Shown here piece by piece: positions 56,401-64,000 of a stretch of DNA of 64,000 nucleotides. The notes beneath the pieces were generated by a model. That model saw nothing but the letters and a program-made list of their open reading frames with translations. It made no database searches and was not told where the DNA came from. The first letter of the stretch is position 1, and each line of letters begins with the position of its first letter. This DNA is from [Phialemoniopsis] sp. UDSM-2020 (taxonomy: Eukaryota > Ascomycota > Sordariomycetes > Thyridiales > Thyridiaceae): assembly GCA_018873225.1 (NCBI GenBank), contig JAEILZ010000003.1, positions 3,410,001 through 3,474,000 of the forward strand. Direction: 5' to 3'. The position numbers were made by a program, and so were the translations under genes.

Positions 56401-58361
56401 GGTACGGCCGTCCTGTCTGATTGTCGCATCGTGAGCATTGGCAATGGGCAATTCCTGGCCGTCTCGCACCTTGCGCCCCTCCCCCCTGCCGGGCAGCGAG
56501 AGACCAGGGCCCCAGCAGCTCCAATGAGGGCGTGATGCGGGGTTACATGGGTGAGGGGATCGGTCCCTTGGCTGTTGTTTCTGCGGCGGGGAGGCGGAAT
56601 GGCGGGGTGTTGGATGTTGGATGCTGCGCGTTGTCTGGTCAAGTCCATCAACAGAATGCTCCTGGGACTGGAAGCAATTCCAGGACAAGAAATTGTCGCA
56701 TGGGTCTAGTACAGAGTAGATGCAGCTTTTCTGCAGCGCAATGCCTCTCGCATGGACAGGTGCAGGCTGCAAGTCAGCACTTGCCTCGGACTAATTACGG
56801 ATGACCTCTTCTTGTGCTGGGATATCTCGAATCAAATGCTGCACGGCGTTCCGAGGGGGCGGCTGGACGAAACGCGAGGTGAATCCAGCCTCCCCCGCTT
56901 ACAGGCAGCAAGATGAGGCAGAAGACAAGCGAATATTGCCTGCATTAACTGGTCTTGGGTTGACCTGGGCTGGGCGGTGATGGGGTGTGTGTGCTTGTGC
57001 GTCCATTGCTGGTGTTCTGGTACGCGAATATCGGCGTCATTTTTGGCAAAGTTCGGCTCAATAATACATGCCGAGCAGTCATAAAATACCAAGCGCTCAA
57101 TTTTCTTGGAGATGCAACCGAATGACAGACGCCGAGATAGCATCGAGATGCCCCGACTTTGGTGTAAGCGTTTCTTTTGTCGATCAACACCCGCAACGGT
57201 ATCACAACCTAAACACGTCGTCAAAAGGTGGCTGCACCGATGAGGTGGGAAATGAGAACCAGACGCAGGGCGACTGGCTGGACCATCCACAATGTGTCTT
57301 GCCTGCTTAGCTGCCGAAGCATACCACAGGTAGCAGGTACTGCGATTCATGATCAGTGATTCATGGTGCTGTCTCAAGCCATGGCCTGATACACCTGTGA
57401 GTAGGGCAAACGCTCGTTCGAAGGTCACAAGCCTGCGATTGATGGGAGACTAGTGAAAAAGTGCCTGTGTGGAGTAGCGTGATATCATCCCTCATCGTCG
57501 GATGGTGGGGGAGGCAGAGGAAGAAGAGTGAGCGAGGGAGGAGTCGAAGGCGACAAGGGGGTTTGTGTGAGAGAGTGTGGGAGAGGGGTGATGATGATGG
57601 CGGATGGCATATGGAATGGCATGGGCCATTGACCGGATCCAGCATCGTGCGCCCCGCAGAGCAGATGGATGTGCCGCAGGTCCAAGTGCCCTGAGCCCTG
57701 TGATGGTGAACCTCGACAAGGGAATATCGGACAGACGGAATAAATCCTCTGGAACTGCGGTTTCTGGGTCGAGACGAGGGGGGAGTGGAAGGGCAAAAGC
57801 ACGCTACCCCGGCCCGGAGGGTAGCTGTCTCGGTGGGGATGCCTGGACCCAACCCCCAAGAACACCTGCACGAGAGAGACGTGAAGTTCTGGATGACACC
57901 CAAGACGGCATGCAGGTCTGGTATTGTGGTCCAGGTACAAGTACAAGGTACTGGTGTGTGGGTGACTGTGCTGTTGTGCTCTCGACCCGCGATTCTGCAT
58001 TGGGGTTACCCGCATTTCCATCACCCAGACTTTGGCAAATGGCGCCTCTCCAGACTTTAATTTTGCCATAATACCAAAATACAAAAAGCTAACTACCTAC
58101 CCCGTCATACCGAGCTGTTGCCGACCTGGACCCTCCCCTTATTTTTTTTATTTCCTGTCCACCTCGCCCTCTTATTACAACCTGCTCCTCTTCCTCTCTG
58201 TTCTACTCCTCAGCTCAGACTTCAAGCTTCTTACTCTTACTACTAGACACCGCTGTGTGTCTTGTCAGACGTCTTCTTGATCTTGGATACCCCAATTGAC
58301 CCTATCTAAGCTCTTATCTTGAAGCTCTCGCGTGGTTGCTGCCCCGCGCATCCCCGCCAAA
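53426..58361. other. 4.9 kb gene-poor block upstream of acetyl-CoA synthetase
   Basis: No frame on either strand has a recognisable domain; the longest (plus 55090-55638, minus 56832-57428) are Arg/Ser-rich and domain-free. CCTAGGTAG occurs at 53774. From about 58135 the sequence becomes CT-rich (leader of the synthetase gene). The block may be a long regulatory region, contain a lineage-specific or noncoding gene, or be simply intergenic. Confidence 0.4.
58135..58361 (+). promoter_or_regulatory. CT-rich leader of acetyl-CoA synthetase gene
   Basis: Runs of T and C (about 58135-58245) directly before the ATG at 58362 are typical of strongly expressed filamentous-fungal genes and mark the likely transcription start area. 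Confidence 0.45.
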
Positions 58362-60799
58362 ATGGCTTCTGAAGCTCCCAAGAACCCTGTGGTCGCAGAG
58401 GCCCATGAGGTCGACACTTTCCGTGAGTCTGACAGACAAGACATAACCGAAAATGTGCCTGAATGATCATCACTAAACATGAAACCTACAGACCCTCCAG
58501 AGAAGATGCTGGCTAGTATGTTGAGTCCAAGCTGCGATCCTTTTCTATGAGTAGCGCCTCGGCTATACCTCCGGCCTTGGCGCGATACTGCTCTCTGTCG
58601 CAAACCACCCCAAAGGATCAATTTGGCTAACAGATATGCCACAGAGCATCCCAGCAAGCCTCATCTTAGCGGTAAGTAGTCTGTGACATTTTTGGAGTGA
58701 TTTATGTGTTCTGACGGTCCACCAGGGCTCGAGGAGTACCAGCAACTCTACAAGGAGTCCATCACACAACCAGACCAGTTCTGGGGCAAGATGGCTCGTG
58801 ATCTACTCGACTGGTCCAAGGACTTCCAGACCGTTCACACTGGAAGTCTCAAGAACGGTGACAATGCTTGGTTCGTCGAAGGCGAGGTCAATGCCTCGTA
58901 CAACTGCGTCGATCGCCACGCCATCAAGAACCCCGACAAGGTCGCTATTATCTACGAGGCCGACGAGCCTTCGGACGGCCGGACGCTTACCTACGGCGAG
59001 CTCCTGCGCGAGGTCTGCAAGACCGCTTACGTCCTCAAGGAGATGGGTGTCAAGAAGGGCGACACCGTTGCTATTTACCTGCCTATGATTCCCGAGGCTG
59101 TCATCGCCTTCCTGGCCTGTGCTCGTATCGGTGCTGTACACTCTGTCGTCTTTGCCGGTTTCTCCTCCGACTCGCTGCGAGACCGTGTTATCGATGCCCA
59201 GTCCAAGGTTGTCATTACGACTGACGAGGGCAAGCGTGGTGGCAAGCTGATTGGCACCAAGAAGATTGTCGATGATGCCCTCAAGCAATGCCCCGATGTG
59301 CGCCATGTCCTGGTTTATAAGCGCACTGGCGCTGACGTGCCTATGACCAAGGGTCGTGATCTCTGGTGGCACGAGGAGGTTGAGAAGTGGCCTTCCTACA
59401 TCCCCCCTGAGCGGGTCAACTCGGAGGACCCCCTTTTCCTCCTCTACACGTCTGGCTCAACTGGCAAACCCAAGGGTGTTATGCACACCACTGGTGGCTA
59501 CCTCGTTGGCGCCGCCTGCACGGGCAAGTACGTTTTCGACATTCACGATGGTGATCGGTACTTCTGCGGTGGTGATGTTGGCTGGATCACGGGGCACACC
59601 TATGTTGTTTATGCTCCTCTGCTGCTGGGTGTCGCCACTGTCGTGTTTGAGGGCACGCCTGCGTACCCCAACTTCTCGCGCTACTGGGATATCATTGAGA
59701 AGCACCAGATCACCCAGTTCTACGTGGCTCCCACCGCCCTGCGTCTGTTGAAGCGCGCCGGCGATCAGCACGTCCGCGGCAACATGAAGGCCCTAAGAGT
59801 ACTCGGCTCTGTCGGCGAACCGATTGCCGCGGAGGTCTGGAAGTGGTACTTTGAGGTTGTTGGTAAGGAGGAGGCTCACCTTGTTGACGTAAGTTCACAA
59901 TCATTCATATGTAAGCTTTGGTGCCTCCGTTGCTAACATCGACTAGACCTACTGGCAAACCGAGACTGGAAGCAACGTCATTACGCCCCTTGCTGGTGTG
60001 ACGCCCACCAAGCCTGGATCTGCTTCCCTGCCCTTCTTCGGCATTGAGCCGGCCATCATTGACCCGGTCTCTGGCGACGAGATCCACGGTAACGACGTGG
60101 AGGGTGTACTTGCGTTCAAGCAAGCCTGGCCCAGCATGGCCAGGACTGTCTGGGGTGCCCACAAGCGCTACATGGACACCTATCTCAACGTCTACAAGGG
60201 CTACTACGTGAGTCCATTCCGTGTCATGTCCGTTTTCTGGCAAGAAATGCTAATGTCTCGTAGTTCACTGGTGATGGTGCTGGCCGTGATCATGAGGGCT
60301 TCTACTGGATCCGTGGCCGTGTCGATGATGTCGTCAACGTCAGCGGTCACCGTCTGTCGACCGCCGAGATCGAGGCTGCTCTCATCGAGCACCACGCCGT
60401 TGCCGAGTCCGCCGTCGTCGGTGTCGCCGATGAGCTTACCGGCCAGGCAGTCAATGCTTTCGTGGCTATCAAGGAGGGTAACGCCGCCGACGATTCTCTC
60501 CGCAAGGAGTTCATCCTCCAGGTTCGCAAGAGCATCGGCCCCTTCGCAGCTCCCAAGGCTGTCTACATTGTCCCCGACCTGCCCAAGACCCGAAGTGGCA
60601 AGATTATGCGCCGTATCCTGAGGAAGATCTTGGCCGGTGAGGAGGATCAACTCGGCGACATCAGCACTGTAAGTACCTTCCACTCGCATATCGAGCTCCT
60701 CAAGATGAACACTCACTAACGTACAACCTCTCATAGCTCTCTGACCCCTCTGTCGTTGATAAGATCATCCAGGTGGTGCACGAGGCCAAGAAGAAGTGA
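58362..60799 (+). CDS. ACS1: Acetyl-CoA synthetase (acetate-CoA ligase)
   Basis: The enzyme activates acetate with ATP and CoA to acetyl-CoA for growth on C2 sources and for lipid and chromatin acetylation (facA in Aspergillus, acu-5 in Neurospora). Exons are 58362-58422, 58492-58515 (24 nt), 58645-58671 (27 nt), 58726-59888, 59947-60207, 60264-60668 and 60737-60799; 667 aa. The two tiny exons give [18 protein letters not shown] across the joins. Motifs: [19 protein letters not shown], the AMP-binding loop [40 protein letters not shown], the hinge-region segment [21 protein letters not shown] and the acetylatable-lysine motif [13 protein letters not shown]. The first introns crowd the N-terminus, a layout also known from fungal orthologues. 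Confidence 0.97.
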
Positions 60800-63770
60800 A
60801 GAACTCAATAGGAATGAAATGGGAAAAAATAATGGCGTCATGTTCAGCAGATACCACGGGTTGTTCTTTCTTGACCATTGCGGAAGGGAATCTTTTTGGA
60901 ATGTGATGGTCAGAGTATCTCGCCAAGGATACGAGGACTGACATGTCACTGGGAAGGGGGCTTGCCCACCTCTCCTCGTTTTTCTTTATCTGAGCCTGTG
61001 CTACGTCCGATGACGGACAGCCTGCATATCGTATCACGAAGATTGAGATTCTGAGCAATAAAAAGTGAAAACTATACCCCTCGGCTTTCCCACGTTGTGC
61101 TTAAATCCGATGGTCCATATGTGCCAAGGCGCCTATGCGCTGGAGAGGGTGCCCTCTCGGCAGGTTTAGCCATGAGGCTATGCTCGGTTTTGCGTCGTCA
61201 GCATCAAAAAGGTCTCGGCGCACACGCGGCGATGGTGCAACTCGAAGCTGGATCGAGGCGGAGATCAGCTCCATGCCGTGTTGCAGCTGTCTTGCATCAC
61301 CGCTTTGTGGAGTACGAGATGCACCCACGCGATCGGCTATCACTTCTACGTAGTGTCGTGATACTTGGTATCATGGCATCTCGATGCTGCTGGAGGACCT
61401 TCATTTCGGAGGCCGCCCATGGCTGAGGAATCAAGAGAGGAGGCAGGCCGCTCTCACGCCTCCATTACAGCACAGTCGGCCAGTGTACGGCTTTTCGGCA
61501 TCACCATCGCCGCCGACTCCTCCTCCGATAGGAGATGCACAAACTTCTTTGGGTCCTTCCTCCCCAAACTGTCCGCTAACGGAGCGCTCATCCAAGTTGA
61601 ATGGCTGGTAGCAGCGTGGAGGACTTCGCAGCCGACAGATCCCAACTTACGGTCATCGTCACCGTTGAGAACATTGCCCGATTAAAGTCTTGGAATCGTA
61701 TACGGAAGAAGATCCCGCCCACCGGTACGGACAATATCACATAAGTGTATTTGAACTGGGCAGACCACTCGGTCTCACCGAACCCATTCAATGACGTCTA
61801 GACCTACTTGGCAGATCTACAGAGGAGCTGATACGCGACGCACTCGGTACCTTGGTCGTCTTCCGAGGAGATGATATCTCCGATGGTGCTTGAAAATAGA
61901 TGAAGGAAAGAGAGTTGCCGGTGTACCGACTACACTGTTAGCAATGAACTCGATTTGTAGTGAGTAAAGTCGACATGGTCCTCCGCCCTGCTCCAACACA
62001 CCATTAGCCCGGTCCCGGGTGAGGTCGTCAGCACCCTGGCCATGCCTTTACAAGTGTCTCTTGATCAAGTGTAATGGCGGTAGCCTCGTGGGTAGAATGG
62101 GAAAGACAGTTGACTGTATGTGCAAGTCCAGAAGCCTAAGAAGCAGAGCCCAAGAAACCAGCTGGGTTTAATTTCAACCAGCTTACTCGGAATTATTGGT
62201 TCTGAAGCGCGCATATAGATTCTGTTCTTCAACACTGCTTTAGTATTGACCTTTTCTCTATGGGGGGCGAGATTGTAATGCACAGAGCCTTGTACAGCCG
62301 CCAGTCGCACGTCTCTTTAACCACCCACGTCCATGCTGCACTGTCGGAGCTGGTGACGAGACTGTAACCGATGAGATGCAGCAGTGATTTCTCAAGCAAC
62401 ACTCATCAATTATGTAGTATACATGGAGATAAATAGACCTAGAATCTCTTTAGAGGCTCTGAAACAGATCGAGTGACTGCCGGCTCCACGGCGAGCGCGC
62501 CCAGACCTAACTGTTGCTACTCGCTGTGACACTGCGTGCAGGGGCTATGTGAAACGTCTCTCCCTAAACGAGATCTTGCTGTCTTTGCTGGAGCTAGCGA
62601 GGGGTCCATTTGGTGCAACTGTGCATTGGGGGCTGCTCGCTCCCCCAAAACGTCGGTACACACACCGCCGTGAACAACCTTCTGTAGATAGCAACATTGA
62701 GAGACAACGATCTCAACATGTGCAGACATACGTACGACACAGCGGGACGTTCCGCCGTTGTGTGTTGGCCTGGTGAAGCACGACAGGGCATGGCTGCATC
62801 GGGTCAGCGCTTAAGTCCGCTCTCAGGGCTGTGGTTGATAGCCAGGATGTCTAGAGGCGGCCGCTGCCCTGGGGGACCCATTGATGGAAGGAGGCCCTAC
62901 CGCTTGGCAGGGAGGCTTGGACTGAGGGTTCCGCCAAGAGTTTTGAACGCAGGAGAGCGCACGCATACGGAGCACGAGTCCGTCCGATCAATCCTGTTGC
63001 AGAGTTAACTTTCACCACAGCGTGGAGAGTGATAGCGGCGGCCCATGCTTTTCGCTAGCGCAACCGTATTATCGCCGTGAGTACGGAGTATTATCAAGCA
63101 AACTCTTGCGAGAAAAAAGAAGAAGAGGATTTGGGCAGTGCAAGAAGCATAGTGCCGGGTCTTGCGAATAATAGAGACCCATGTGGGGGAAGATCTTGCT
63201 TGGCATGCGTTAGTGTTGGGGGTGTTTACGCAAGCCCATCTAAAAATTCGGGATGGATGGATCGCTTGTCGTTGCGGTTGGCAGATCAAATGGATTTGCC
63301 AGTGATGGATTCGAGCTACCTTTTTGGATGCTGCCAGGCCTGCCGTAGCGAGAGAAACTAGAGAACAAAGATGTCCCGTCGGGCGGCGAAGGATACCTTA
63401 ACCTTGGAGGAGTTAAGCTTAGTTAGCAGGCCACGCGGACTGGCCAAGACCCAAGAAAATCAGGATCTGTCACAGCCCTGGCAAAGAGGAGTCGGAGGCG
63501 TTTCTGGAAAGCGGAGGTCCCGGCCAGCGGATTGGCGCACACGCACAGCCAAGCTGACAGCCCACCAGCCCAGTGCCAGTTGAGTTGAGGCTGGTTCTAC
63601 GTATCCATGGATGTAGTTACAGGGGGAAGACAAGACAAGCCAAATCCACTCCACTTGACGCCGCCGGTTGCTAATTCTGTACGGGGAGCATACATTACCA
63701 CCAACAGCCGCTCGCCTCCTCCCCCATCCATGATCCGTCTGTCTCTCTACCAACCCGGGCGATCAACTTC
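60800..63770. other. Intergenic block downstream of acetyl-CoA synthetase
   Basis: About 3 kb without a recognisable gene. Frames up to about 110 codons occur on both strands but carry no domain and have stop-rich alternatives. No repeat or RNA gene seen. Confidence 0.4.
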
Positions 63771-64000
63771 TTTTGCATTTGTGTGGTTGTTTCCGACCAT
63801 ACCGACGACTTTCGTTTTCTTTTTCTCCTCATTTACGATAGTCTCTCTTCCCTTCGTTTTCTGTGCGCAAGAGTATTTCAACCTGGTTTCTCATGGAGAC
63901 GACACACCTATAGACGCCACTATACTAGTCGACAGGTCAATCCTGTCTCTCTTCCGCCCTCCTCCCCCAAAGTCCCCCTTCACAGGACGACATCCTCATA
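63771..64000 (+). promoter_or_regulatory. Probable promoter/leader of a plus-strand gene beyond the window
   Basis: T/C-rich runs (about 63780-63880 and 63930-63980) resemble the leader before the synthetase gene. No start codon with a long frame follows before the edge, so the gene would begin outside. Confidence 0.35.

Noticed and set aside
1..64000. CRISPR arrays, transposons, integrated viruses, bacterial operons
   Set aside because: No regularly spaced repeats, terminal repeats, transposase, reverse transcriptase or phage-like genes were found in any frame I read; gene structure is eukaryotic throughout.

Overview
The window is nuclear DNA of a filamentous ascomycete (Pezizomycotina, most likely Sordariomycetes; I cannot support a genus). 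The reasons are compact genes with 45-220 nt GT-AG introns and CTAAC-type branch sites, no operons, G/C-ending codons, fungal-specific families (Dicer-like 2, RGP1, DUF7918, MpaB-like DUF2236) and CT-rich leaders before start codons. I could build 21 complete gene models whose exons join in frame, one model with a one-base conflict, and one gene cut by the left edge. No rRNA, tRNA, CRISPR array, transposon or virus-like element was recognised.

Layout. 1-925 (-): partial unknown gene. 2626-4194 (+): mitochondrial PDK-family kinase. 5279-7253 (-): sphingosine-1-phosphate lyase. 8724-9839 (-): GT34 Golgi mannosyltransferase. 11453-12584 (-): RING-CH membrane ubiquitin ligase. 13530-14635 (+): proteasome alpha-2. 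15218-19795 (+): Dicer-like 2. 20260-21425 and 22162-23370 (-): tandem DUF7918 paralogues. 24290-26920 (+): RGP1. 27579-30755 (-): WDR62/MABP1-like WD40 protein. 32456-33259 (-): RRG9. 34206-35708 (+): MpaB-like ER oxygenase. 36462-37271 (-): calcipressin. 39458-41015 (-): mitochondrial Phe-tRNA synthetase. 41703-42958 (+): mitochondrial dicarboxylate carrier. 43695-45180 (-): RPB3. 45603-46399 (+): mitochondrial GrpE. 47026-50439 (-): RFC1. 50925-51800 (+): mitochondrial uL16. 52208-53425 (+): RFC5. 58362-60799 (+): acetyl-CoA synthetase. Blocks 53426-58361 and 60800-64000 hold no gene I can support.

How the genes relate. They are mostly unlinked housekeeping genes. Six act in mitochondria (PDK-family kinase, RRG9, MSF1, DIC1, MGE1, MRPL16). 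Acetyl-CoA synthetase, the PDK-family kinase and the dicarboxylate carrier all touch C2/pyruvate metabolism. RFC1 and RFC5, two subunits of one clamp loader, lie within 6.4 kb on either side of MRPL16, and both have MluI-box-like ACGCG motifs upstream.

The interest is mostly in gene structure: a GC-AG intron that restores the PDK C-terminus, a 5-nt microexon in the carrier signature, 20-, 24- and 27-nt exons, several 3n stop-free introns that plain ORF calling reads as protein, a splice-phase conflict in the proteasome gene, and a fast-diverging DUF7918 pair in which one copy has a new repeated tail. I saw no convincing undescribed multi-gene system.
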